From assembly GCA_900696625.1 (NCBI GenBank), contig CAADGU010000566.1, positions 1 to 32,149 of the forward strand: 32,149 bases of DNA. The letters run 5' to 3'. Position numbers and translations under genes: made by a program. This DNA is from an uncultured Chloroflexota bacterium. GTDB taxonomy: Bacteria > Chloroflexota > Anaerolineae > Promineifilales > Promineifilaceae. Of the stretch, positions 8,992 to 19,000 are shown piece after piece. The stretch's first letter is position 1. Each line of letters begins with the position of its first letter. A model generated the notes under the pieces. That model searched no databases. It was not told where the DNA came from and saw only the letters and a program-made list of their open reading frames with translations.

Positions 8992-9200
8992 GTGTATGAC
9001 TACCAGCCCGTTCCGCCCGCCATTGCCCAAATTGCCCCGGACGGCCGTCTCACCCCCCGCCAACTTGCCCGCGACCAGATTGCCCAACTGGCGCAGAAAT
9101 ATAAGGCCATTCCAGAGGCCGAACGGCCGTCTCTGACCGAAGCCAACGTCCTGCGCCAATTTATTTCCCCATGTCTTCTCGCCCAGGCTGACCGGGCCAT
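8992..9200 (+). pseudogene. Possible truncated N-terminal remnant of a type IIG-like restriction-modification enzyme
   Basis: In-frame VYDYQPVPPAIAQIAPDGRLTPRQLARDQIAQLAQKYKAIPEAERPSLTEANVLRQFISP resembles the short N-terminal helical region of Eco57I-like enzymes, where LFEALGW would be expected next. The ORF then becomes low-complexity and ends. Confidence 0.38.
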
Positions 9201-9227
9201 ATCAGAAGGGTGCGCCGATTTCTTGTT

Positions 9228-9280
9228 GAGGAGTCGGGCACGCCCACGTGCCCGTCCGCACGTGGGTGTGCGAGCTCCTC
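9228..9280. repeat. Strong hairpin GAGGAG..GCACGCCCACGTGC-CCGTCC-GCACGTGGGTGTGC..CTCCTC
   Basis: 14-bp inner arms with 1 mismatch plus flanking GAGGAG/CTCCTC pairing. Confidence 0.8.
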
Positions 9281-9356
9281 TCTGGTATCAACGAAAACTC
9301 CGCACATCCATACCAGAATTCCTTCTCGAAATTTCCTGCCGGTCATGCTACAATGT

Positions 9357-9412
9357 TTGACATAAGCGAAAATCGGTGTAACTTGTGTAATTCGTAACAA
9401 TTTGCAGGAGAG
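9357..9412 (+). promoter_or_regulatory. Candidate sigma70-like promoter and RBS upstream of the 9419 CDS
   Basis: TTGACA (9357-9362), 16-nt spacer, TAACTT (9379-9384); CAGGAGAG before the ATG. Confidence 0.35.
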
Positions 9413-9418
9413 ACAAAA

Positions 9419-10111
9419 ATGGACCAGGTATTAGCAGAGGCAATCGCCGCCACCCGCGCCAATGACAAACGCAAAGCCCAACTCTTGCTGGCAAACAACC
9501 TCAAAGAAAACCCGGAAAGCGTGCAATCCTGGTACTTGCTCAGTATGCTGGTAGATTCCAAAGAGAAACAGGCGCTTTATCTGGGCAAGGCGTTGGCGCT
9601 GGACCCCCACCACCCCAAAGCCCAGGAACGGCTGACCCGGCTGCAAACGGCCGAAACCATCACCTTCTCCGACGAACCGCTGGACTTTCTGGCGCAGTCA
9701 GAAGGCGTCACCCTGCCCAACTGGTTGGCCGGGGACGCCGGGGCGCTGCAACTGGATAAAATGGGGGTGCGGACCGCCCCTGGTGTGGTGGCAGAGGAGG
9801 AAGCGGAAGTCACGGCCGTAGACCCCGCCATCGCCAAAGAGGTACCCGACTGGCTACAAGAAGACATCAGCCCCACCTGGGTCTCCCAGGAACCACCCAC
9901 CCAGGTATCCCCCTTCCCCGCCGCAGAAAAAGCGCCGGCCAAACCCGCCCCCGCTGCCAAAGCCAAACCCACCCCCCGCAAAAAACCGGCGGCCAAAAAA
10001 ACCCGCACCAAAAAACAAAAAGCCTCCCAACTCAATCTGGTCATGGGCATACTGGTTGTGTTCTTCATGCTCATCGCTTTGTACCTGGTTTATCTGGTTT
10101 TTGTTCAGTAA
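9419..10111 (+). CDS. TPR-like protein with K/P/A-rich linker and C-terminal TM anchor
   Basis: 230 aa; NDKRKAQLLLANNLKENPESVQSWYLLSMLVDSKEKQALYLGKALALDPHHPKAQERL; C-terminal LNLVMGILVVFFMLIALYLVYLVFVQ. Confidence 0.75.
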   Translation: MDQVLAEAIAATRANDKRKAQLLLANNLKENPESVQSWYLLSMLVDSKEKQALYLGKALALDPHHPKAQERLTRLQTAETITFSDEPLDFLAQSEGVTLPNWLAGDAGALQLDKMGVRTAPGVVAEEEAEVTAVDPAIAKEVPDWLQEDISPTWVSQEPPTQVSPFPAAEKAPAKPAPAAKAKPTPRKKPAAKKTRTKKQKASQLNLVMGILVVFFMLIALYLVYLVFVQ

Positions 10112-10163
10112 TTGGGTAATTGAGTAATTGGGTAATTGAGCAATTACCCAATTACTCAATTAC
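10108..10163. repeat. GGTAATTGAGTAATTG perfect hairpin at gene 3' end
   Basis: 23-bp exact inverted arms 10116-10138 / 10141-10163. The stop TAA of the upstream CDS is the first TAATTG unit. Confidence 0.9.
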
Positions 10164-10227
10164 TTCTACATGATCCCCACCGAAGTAAGGGTTGCCCTAT
10201 TGCCCATTTGTGTATATAGTCTCTGGC

Positions 10228-11136
10228 ATGGCAGAACTTGGGCAGATTCAGGCCCACCTCACCACCGATACCGGCCTTGTCCGGGAACATAATGAGGATT
10301 ACATCGCCTGTCGGGAGCCAGTTGATCCCCAAGACATTCAACAAAACGGTTGGATTTACCTGGTAGCCGATGGCGTTGGCGGCGCGGATGCGGGCGAGGT
10401 GGCCAGCCACTTTGCCAGCGAACGTATGATCGCCCACTTTGTGGAAAATCATCAGGAACCGGATTGGGGCCGTCGTTTGCTGGATGCCATGCAGGCCGCC
10501 AACAGCGACCTGCGCCAGCTTGTAGCTGAACGAAACAATAACAGCCGCATGGCCACCACGATGGTCACGGCCGTATTAAAAGAAAATCAGGTCTTTATCG
10601 GCAATGTCGGCGACAGCCGGGCTTATCATTGGCGAAATGGACACATACAACAAATTACAAGAGACCAGAGTCTGGTCGCCAAACTGTTGGAAGAAGGGGC
10701 CATTACCGAGGCCGAAGCAGAAGTGCATCCCCGCAAAAACGTCATCCTTTACAGCCTGGGGTCGGAAAACAAACCCAAGATCGAGCTGTTTACGCTGACG
10801 CTGCTGCTGGGAGACATCATCCTGCTTTGTTCCGATGGCCTGACGCGCCACGTCAGCGACAGGGAAATGAACGAAACCCTGGGCAAAGAAACGCCAGATG
10901 TGGCCGCAGAATTGCTAACGCAAATGGCGCGGCAGCGCGGCGGCGAGGATAACATTTCCGTAGTGGTTATCCAGTATGGGCAGGCAAACGGCAAAAGGAT
11001 GGGAGACACGGCCGTCACCCGCCCCCAGGCCGCCATTGCCCAACCACACCGCTCCTTCCTATGGCTTTACACCGGATTCCTGGCCGTTTTTATGATTGTG
11101 TTGATATTTATCGCCTGGCTCGCATTGCGCGTATAA
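10228..11136 (+). CDS. PP2C-family Ser/Thr protein phosphatase with C-terminal TM helix
   Basis: MAELGQIQAHLTTDTGLVREHNEDYIACRE...YLVADGVGGADAGEVAS...FIGNVGDSRAYHWRNG...LCSDGLTRHVSD...GGEDNISVVVIQY; C-terminal hydrophobic helix. Confidence 0.92.
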   Translation: MAELGQIQAHLTTDTGLVREHNEDYIACREPVDPQDIQQNGWIYLVADGVGGADAGEVASHFASERMIAHFVENHQEPDWGRRLLDAMQAANSDLRQLVAERNNNSRMATTMVTAVLKENQVFIGNVGDSRAYHWRNGHIQQITRDQSLVAKLLEEGAITEAEAEVHPRKNVILYSLGSENKPKIELFTLTLLLGDIILLCSDGLTRHVSDREMNETLGKETPDVAAELLTQMARQRGGEDNISVVVIQYGQANGKRMGDTAVTRPQAAIAQPHRSFLWLYTGFLAVFMIVLIFIAWLALRV

Positions 11137-11241
11137 AGCAGATGCCAACCCCCTCCCCATACAGATGGTGACGGCCGTATCTGCTCTGACTTGCCGGTAA
11201 AGACCACTTTTATTGAAAACATTTTTATATGAGGCTGTTAA

Positions 11242-11285
11242 CGTGATGCGTGACGAGTGACGTGTGATACACGTCACGCATCACG
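11242..11285. repeat. CGTGATGCGTGACG inverted repeat upstream of RNase J gene
   Basis: 14-bp exact arms 11242-11255 and 11272-11285. Confidence 0.85.
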
Positions 11286-11301
11286 GCCTCCAGGAGAACC
11301 T

Positions 11302-12945
11302 ATGCATCCAAAAGTACGCATCATTCCATTAGGGGGATGTGGCGAAATCGGCAAGAACATGACCGTTATCGAGTATGACGATGAAATCGTCGTCGTTGAC
11401 GCCGGCATCATGTTTCCCGAAAACGACATGCTTGGCGTAGACGCCATCATCCCCGATTATTCCTATCTCAAAGACCGGCTGGATAACATCCTGGCCGTTC
11501 TCATCACCCATGGGCACGAAGACCACATCGGCGCCATTGCCCACGTGATGCAAGACATCAAAGCGCCTATCTATGCCACCCCCCTCACGGCCGGCCTCAC
11601 CGAAGTGAAGCTGCGCCAGGGTGGGCTGCAAAACCAGATTGAAATACACACCATCGAAGCCGGTGACAAATTCCACCTGGGCCGCCACTTCACCATCGAA
11701 CCCTTCCACGTGGCCCACAGCATCCCTGACTGCGTCGGCTTCGGCATCACCACCCCCGCCGGGTTGATTGTGCATACCGGCGACTACAAATTTGACCATA
11801 CACCGTCCGATGGTTGGCCGCCAGACTTCGCCAAACTGGCCGAATTCTCGGCGCGTGGGGTGTTGGCCCTGCTGGCCGATAGCACCAATGCCGACCGCCC
11901 CGGCTGGACAAAATCAGAAAAAGAGATTGACAAAGCCTTCGACGACCTGTTTCGCAATGCCCAGGGGCGGATTATCGTCGCCACCTTTGCCTCGCTCATC
12001 TCCCGCATCCAGCAGGTAGCCAATATGTGCGTCAAACACGGCCGTTACCTGGCCGTCACCGGGCGCTCTATGCGCGACAACGTCAAAATTGCGCAGCGCC
12101 TCGGCTACCTGGAAATTGACGAGGCCACACTCATTGACATCGAAGACGCCACCTCCCTGCCGCCACACCGCGTGGCCATCATGGCCACCGGTTCCCAGGG
12201 CGAACCATCGGCCGTCATGGGCAAACTGGCGCGTGGCCGCCACAACCGGCTACAAATCCAGGAAGGGGACACCGTTGTCTTTTCCGCCCATGCCATCCCT
12301 GGCAACGAAGAACTGGTCTACCGCACCATCAACCAACTGCTGCGCCGTGGCGCCAACGTGCTGTACGAAGGCATCGCCAACGTCCACGTTTCCGGCCATG
12401 CCAGCCAGGAAGAGATGAAATTGATGATCAATCTGGTGCGCCCCCAATATCTGGTGCCCCTCCACGGCGAACTGCGTCACCTGAAACAACATGCCGTCAT
12501 GGCCCAAGAATTGGGTATCTCCCGTGAAAACATCGCCGTCATCGAAAATGGCACGCCCCTGGAACTGAGCCAGGATAAATTGACGATTATGCCCCGGCTG
12601 AAAGGCGGCTACATTTTTGTGGATGGGGCCAGCGTGGGCGAAGTGGATTGGCCGCTGCTGCGCGACCGCGAACTGCTATCGCAGGGTGGCGTATTCTTTG
12701 CCTTCCTGACGTTGAACGGCAACGGCGCCATGAGCGGCGAACCGGAAATTCTGTCACGCGGCTTCCTGGACGTGCGCGATGGCGCGGAAATTGTGGACGG
12801 TGCGAAGGAAACGATAGACCGGGTGATTAAGCTGCACAAAGAAAACGGCAGCGGCAAACTTAGCACCAAAATTGAGGATAGCCTGTCACGTTACCTGTAT
12901 TCCGAAACGGGGCGACGGCCGTTGGTGCAGGTTATCATCAAGTAA
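11302..12945 (+). CDS. rnj: Ribonuclease J (metallo-beta-lactamase/beta-CASP)
   Basis: MHPKVRIIPLGGCGEIGKNMTVIEYDDEIVVVDAGIMFPENDMLGVDAIIPDYSYL...LITHGHEDHIGAI...LLADSTNADRPGWTKSE...VPLHGELRHLKQHA; RBS-like GGAGAACCT before the ATG at 11302. Confidence 0.93.
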   Translation: MHPKVRIIPLGGCGEIGKNMTVIEYDDEIVVVDAGIMFPENDMLGVDAIIPDYSYLKDRLDNILAVLITHGHEDHIGAIAHVMQDIKAPIYATPLTAGLTEVKLRQGGLQNQIEIHTIEAGDKFHLGRHFTIEPFHVAHSIPDCVGFGITTPAGLIVHTGDYKFDHTPSDGWPPDFAKLAEFSARGVLALLADSTNADRPGWTKSEKEIDKAFDDLFRNAQGRIIVATFASLISRIQQVANMCVKHGRYLAVTGRSMRDNVKIAQRLGYLEIDEATLIDIEDATSLPPHRVAIMATGSQGEPSAVMGKLARGRHNRLQIQEGDTVVFSAHAIPGNEELVYRTINQLLRRGANVLYEGIANVHVSGHASQEEMKLMINLVRPQYLVPLHGELRHLKQHAVMAQELGISRENIAVIENGTPLELSQDKLTIMPRLKGGYIFVDGASVGEVDWPLLRDRELLSQGGVFFAFLTLNGNGAMSGEPEILSRGFLDVRDGAEIVDGAKETIDRVIKLHKENGSGKLSTKIEDSLSRYLYSETGRRPLVQVIIK

Positions 12946-12950
12946 ACCGG

Positions 12951-13006
12951 TTTGTAGTGGATTCATCGCCTCTTTGTCTTTACGGCGATAAATCGCCTAC
13001 TACAAA
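12951..13006. repeat. TTTGTAGT(A/G)G..GCGAT..ACTACAAA imperfect inverted repeat
   Basis: tttgtagt 12951-12958 / actacaaa 12999-13006 with internal GCC/GGC pairing. Confidence 0.6.
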
Positions 13007-13007
13007 C

Positions 13008-13043
13008 AAAAAGGGTGGTCACAGATTTGTGACCACCCTTTTT
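13008..13043. terminator. Bidirectional Rho-independent terminator between convergent rnj and the giant gene
   Basis: 15-bp perfect stem AAAAAGGGTGGTCAC-AGATTT-GTGACCACCCTTTTT with T tracts in both orientations. Confidence 0.92.
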
Positions 13044-13048
13044 TGTTG

Positions 13049-16000
13049 TTATGGGGTGGGCGTGGCCGTCGGCAACGGCCGTTCCACATCCGGCGGTGGC
13101 AGCGTGGGTGTGGCCTCCGGCGGCGGCGACCATGGCGTCGGCGTCGGCGTAAACGGTGGCAGCGTCGGCGTCACCAGCGGCGGCTGCGTAGCCAACAGCC
13201 CAGGAGTGGGCGTACCGGTCGGCAGCACCGGCTCCGGCGTCTGGCGCGGCCCATACTGCGGCTGCCCGCTCAGCCCTTCGATGATGGCCCCCGATACGGT
13301 GATGTTCACCGGGCCAAAGTTGTTATTGTGTTCATTCGGGCATTCGTTGACATGCCGGTCCGTATCCACCTGCGCCCATAGCTGGTGCGCGCCGCCGCCA
13401 AAGATGTAAGAAGCCTCAAAGGTGCGACTGGCACCGGCGGTCATATCCGCGCCCTGCACACCCCAGGCAATGTCCCCCACCAGGTACGGCTGCGGCGTCC
13501 GGTCTACGTAGAAGTCCAGGAAGAAGTTATTGCCAAAAGGCACATTTTGTGAACCCTGGTTGCGAATGGTGACGTACACCGTCGCCGGTTGGCCGGAGAT
13601 GGGGGCCGCCGGTACCACCTGAATCTGGGTGACGATCAGGTCAATGTTGGTGGGCGGCGCGCAAGGCGTAGATGTTGGTGTGGGCGTCACCGGGGTCGAA
13701 GTGGGCGTGGGCGGTGGGGTGTCACCGGGACGCAGGATGATGGGCAGATAGATAGTGGGCGGCGTTACATCCACTTCGATGGTGGTGATGTCTCTGGCAA
13801 TGTCTTGGATGTCGCTGTCAGAGAGGGACACGGCCGTAACCGTGGTCACATCCACCATGCCATCCGTCGCCGTACCGGGAACCGTCACCCGCACCACCAC
13901 GTTGGCCGTCTGGCCGGGCGTCAGACGAATAATGGTACCTGAAGCCGGCACCGTCACCACCGTCCAGCCCTGGCTAGACACGGCCGTGACCACATAATCA
14001 TCCGTCACCGTGCCCGTATTGGTCATCTGGTGAATGTACTGCACCGTCGCTCCTGGCGTCGCTGTGCCCGTATTGTCCGGTTCCAACAAAACGCCCAACG
14101 TGCCAGAAACACCGCTGACAAAGGTGGTATCAATGGCGTTATCGGTGGCGGTGGGGTCGGTGATGGACACGGCCGTGACCGTCATCACATCCGTCGTCGT
14201 CATCACCGCCGCCGGAATAATGAGCGTGGCCGTAATCTGCCGGGACGCGCCTGCGGCCAGCGTCACCGGCAGCGGATCAGGCGTCGGCCAGCCGTTACTG
14301 CTCTCAGTGGTTAGTGTAAACGTGTCAGTCACGCTGCCCGTGTTCGTCACCCAGTGCGTGTACAAGACCGTATCACCGGCATTGGCCGTGCTGGTATTGT
14401 CCGGCTCAATGATGACGCCATAATCCGCATCACCCAATACCGTGGTGGTGTCTACGGCCGTGTCAAAGACATCCGCATCCGTTTGTGACCGGGCCAGCAC
14501 CGTAGCCACATCGCTGCTGCCGCCGCCCGCTCCTGCCGGGATGGTGGTTGTCACCTGCACGCTGGCTGCTTCCCCGGCGCTGAGGATGATGGACAATGGC
14601 GAGACGCCCACCACCCATCCATTGGCCGACGTGACGGTCAGCAGGAATTGTTCGGCAATGTCGCCGGTATTGGTGATGGTGTGCAGGTACGTGAGCGTAT
14701 CACCGGGATTACCCGAACCGGCGCGGTCGGGATCAATGAGTACGCCCAACGTGCCCGGCGTGCCGCTGACGTTGGTTGTGTCAATGGCCTGCGCCGTGGC
14801 CGTGGGGCTAATGACGGACGCGGCCGTCACCGTCATAATTTCGGTGCGGCCGGCCGCGCCTATGGGCACTTCTAGCGCCACCGTCAATTCTGTGCCCGCG
14901 CCGGGCGACAGGGTGAAGGTACCGGGTGGCGGTGTGGTCGGCCAGCCATTTTCGGTCACGGCCGTGATCACAAATTCATCGGTGCCATTGCCCGTGTTCG
15001 TCAGCCAGTGCGTGTAGACGATGGTCGTGCCGGGGTCGGCCACACCGGTCTGGTCGGGAACCAGGATCAGGCTGTGTATTTGCCGGATGCGGGTTTCGTC
15101 TACGGCCGTGTCCAGCACATTCGGATTGCTGCGCGACCGGGCGGTAACGGTGGTGAAATTGGGCGCATCGGGCACGGCGTCCGGCGGCACAACTACCTCC
15201 ACCAGCACCTCAGCCGATTCACCCAGGCCCAATGTCACAAAATCCGGAATCACGGTCGTCGTCCAGGTGAGTGTGTTCACATAGCTCAGATCAAACGTCT
15301 CCGCCCCGTTGCCGGTGTTGGTGACGGTATGGGTGAAGGTCACAACCGTGTCCGGGTCGGTGATGATCAGATTGTCCGGTTCGATGATAACGCCGGCCAG
15401 GACGAGGACGGTGGTGGTGTCTACGGCCGTGGCCTGCACCGATGGATCCACGGCGGCCGTCGCCGTTATGGAGGCCACATGCGTCAGGCCGCCGCTGCCG
15501 GGCGGCGCGGTCACTGTCACTGTCACCGGTACGGTTTGCGCCGGGGCCAGATTCACGCTGGCCGGTTCTACCGTCACCGGCCAGCCAGCCGGGACGCCGC
15601 TGATGGACAGATCGGCGGTGGTGGTCACATTGCCGGTGTTCTGCAGGGTGTGGAAGTAGACGGCCGTGCTGTCATCCGGTATCGTTTGTGTTTGCGTCAT
15701 TGGCAGGAGCTGCAAACCAGCCGCTTCCAACACCGTCGTCGTGTCCGTCAGCGTGTCGGTAACAACGATACCCAACGTATTCAAAGAACGCGCCTCCACC
15801 TGAACCGTGTGGATGACGGTAGGCGGCGTGCCCGGCGGCGGCGTCACGCTGACCGTAAAGGTCATCGTCTCGCCTGCCAGTAGGAAAGCGGTCTGCGTGG
15901 GCACAAGACCAATGGCCCAACCGGCCGGATTTTCGGCGAGGACGGAGAGGGCAAAGCGATCAATGCCGCTGCCCGTGTTTGTCAGCGTGTGGCTGTAGAC

Positions 16001-19000
16001 GATGGGCACGTTAGGCGCTGTGTCCCCGCTCTCGTCGGCGGCGATGTCCACGCCCGGATCAAAGCGGACGGTGGTGGTATCGGTAGCCGTGGCCGTCAAA
16101 GCATAGTTATCCGAGGAGGCGGTGATGAGGGAGCGCAGGATGGCGCCGGGCATATCGCCGGTGATAACCAGGGTGACGGTAACGCTTTGTGTGGTAGTCA
16201 ACGGGCCGGTGTTCGCCGGGGTCAGGCTCACCTCCCAAGTGCCACCAGGCGTCACCTCTTCGTTAAGCACGGTGAGGGTGTAACTGTCTTCCGGGTCACC
16301 CGTGTTCGTCAGCACGTGTTCGTAGGTGTAGGGCTGCCCGGCGGTGATCACGGCCGTAGCCGTCACCGGCAGCAGCGTAAACGATGGCACTTGCAACCGT
16401 TCATCCGCGCCAATGTCAATGGTTGGCCCCAGGATGCGTGGCTGCATGTCATAATCCACGCCCCAATCACGCGAGGTCAATTCCGTCCCGGCGTCTTTGG
16501 CCGGGGAAGCGGCGGAGAGGTGGAAGTAAACATCCAGGAAGCCGGGTTCGGCCGTGAAGCTGTTGGTACCGGTGACGAAGTTGGTGTCGTTGAGCCAGTA
16601 GAGGCTGTAATCTTCGGTGATCACGGCCGTAGTCGTGATAAAGATCGCGCTGCCGGGCGTGGCGGCTTCATTTTCGCTGAAGATGTTGTTGAGGGCGCTG
16701 AAAATGGCATCATCGCCGCCGTAAACGGCCCCGCCCGCACCGGCGCCATTGCCGACAAAGGTGTTGTTTTCCAGGACGGCCGTGACCCCCTCCAGGTAAA
16801 CGCCGCCGCCGGCATTGCTGCTGGTGGCTGCGTCGCCGTTTCCGGCAAAGACGGAACTGTTCACCGCCAGTTGGCCGCCGCTCTGGTAGAGGCCGCCGCC
16901 CAGACTGGCGGCATTGTCCAGGAAGAAAGTGGCCGTCACGGTCAGGCTGCTGTCCACGTTGTAAACGCCGCCGCCATAGAGCGGCGCGCCGAACTGCGCC
17001 GCCGCATTGCCATTTTCAATGAACAGGCCGCTCAGCGTCACCGTGATGCCGGGCATGATGGCAATCACCCGCCGCACGCCCTGGCCGTCCAGCCGCGTCG
17101 TCTGGGTGATGGGGTACTGAGTGGTGAAATCATCCAGGGTGCTGTAACCGCCATAGATGTGGACCGACTTGTTGATAAAGACATTTTGCGTAAACGTCTC
17201 AATGCCTATCGGCTCTGACGAAAAGTCGGTATACGTGCCCTGGGCGACGAAGATGTCATCGCCCGGTTCGGCGGCGTAGATGGCGTGGTTAATAGTGCCA
17301 CACGGAATGGCCGGCACGCGGCAGTTATTATTTATGTCCTGCCCGCCGGGGGCTACATATCGCGGCCCCAGTTCGCCCAGGATGAGGATGTCGTTTTGCA
17401 CTGCGCCGGTATTGAGGGGATCGTCCACCTGTATGGCCACCACGCCGGGGTTGGCTACCTCGCCACGTAAGGCCGTGTCCAGGATGGTCACTTGCAGCAC
17501 CACATCCCTGGTCTGGTTGCTGGCCAGCGTGGCCTGGGTCAGGGTGACGGGTACACCGTTTTCCAGCAGCACGGCGCTGGCGTGGCGCAGACCGGCGCTG
17601 GGCAGGATGTTGAAGGTGTGCGTCTCATTGCCGATATTTTCCACCGTGTGGTTGAAGGTGAGAACGTCGCCGGGTTGGGCGGCGGCGGTGTAGGGTGGGT
17701 AAACGATGACGCCAGAAACCAGGCCAACATAGGTGGTGGCTCGCCCTTCGTTAACACGGTCCGGCTTGCTTTGTGACCGGCATTGAATGGTAGAGAGGTC
17801 GAACTGCCCGTTTTGGGCGTCCGCGGGCACATCAACGGTCAGGGTGATAGGCTGGTTCTCGTTCCAGTTCATGTTTACAAAGGTCTGCACATTACCACCT
17901 TCCAGGTTGCCCCATGCGGCGCTGCTGGTCAGGGAAATGACGATGGTGTCTATGAACCCATGCCGGTTGTCGCTGGGTGGGTAGGGGTAACCGGTGTTGG
18001 TAACCAGGAAGTTGTAGGTGACGGTAGTGCCGGGCACGGCCGTTTGCTGCTGCGGCGTAGGCGTGACGGTGCAGCCGAAATCTTTCCACCACTCAATGGC
18101 GCCCACATCCGAAGCGCGGGTAGCCAGGTGTTCCGTGCCGCCGTCAGGCCGGATGACCAGGCGGGCATCAAAGTCAATGGGGTAAAAGCCGCCGCCGGGT
18201 ACCGGTACGCCGGGGTCTAGCAGCGCCGGGTCGGCCCGGTCAATGACCGGGGAGTTAATCGGCGGGAAGACGGGGTAGAAGCCGCGCAGATCGGGGTCGC
18301 CATTGACCGGGTTTGTGCCCACACCTTCAGTAGAGCCATTGTTGAAGAAGTTGTTATAGGCCAGGATGGGGCCGAGGCCGCCGGGTGTACTCAGGCCACT
18401 GCCGCCGGGGTTGGCCGGGGCCAGGTTGCTGTCTATGATGGTACTGTTGAGGATGAAGCCGGTGGCCTCGGCACGGATGCCGCCGCCATGCCCGGTTTGG
18501 GCCGCGTTTTCGGTGATGGTGGTGTGGTACACCTCCAGGTTAGCGCCGGTATTAAAGAGAGCGCCGCCGCTGGTCACGGCCGTGTTGCTGTAAAACAACC
18601 CGTTGATGATGCGCAATTCGTTAGCCGTGTTGGCAATGCCGCCACCGTTAGCCCCGGCATCGTTGACGTAAAAGGCCACATCGGTAATGCCCAGCGCGCC
18701 GCTGTTATAGAGGCCGCCACCGCTGCCGCTGGCAACGTTACCCTCGTAGAAGAGAGGCACAACCAGGATGATGGCGCCGCTCTCGTTTTCCTCCACATGC
18801 GCCGGAATACATTCACCAATGGTGGAGCCGGTGATGTAATTCTGGCGCACCACGCCGGAACTGCCGCTGAGGTAGATGCCGCCGCCGTTATTGGCCGCGC
18901 TCTCACAGACGTAGGCGGTGAGCAGTTCGACGCTGCCATTGCCGGGTACGATGATAGCGCCGCCGTTGGCGCTGCCGCCGCCTAAGGCCGCATTACCATT

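Noticed and set aside
10108-10163. TAATTGGG repeats as a CRISPR array or telomere-like satellite
   Set aside because: Units are 8-16 bp, contiguous, and form an inverted pair; no spacers and no cas genes.
13760-16390. Regular ~325-bp periodicity as possible CRISPR or DNA satellite
   Set aside because: Periodicity corresponds to ~108-aa protein domains in one open frame; repeats are divergent at DNA level and have no spacer structure.
15989-17218. 409-aa plus-strand ORF (and others such as 24119-25378, 19013-19939, 15008-15883) opposite the giant gene
   Set aside because: Shadow ORFs caused by the skewed third-position composition of the minus-strand CDS. Their translations are Gly/Ala/Val/Arg-rich with no family resemblance, and the minus-strand reading explains the sequence fully.
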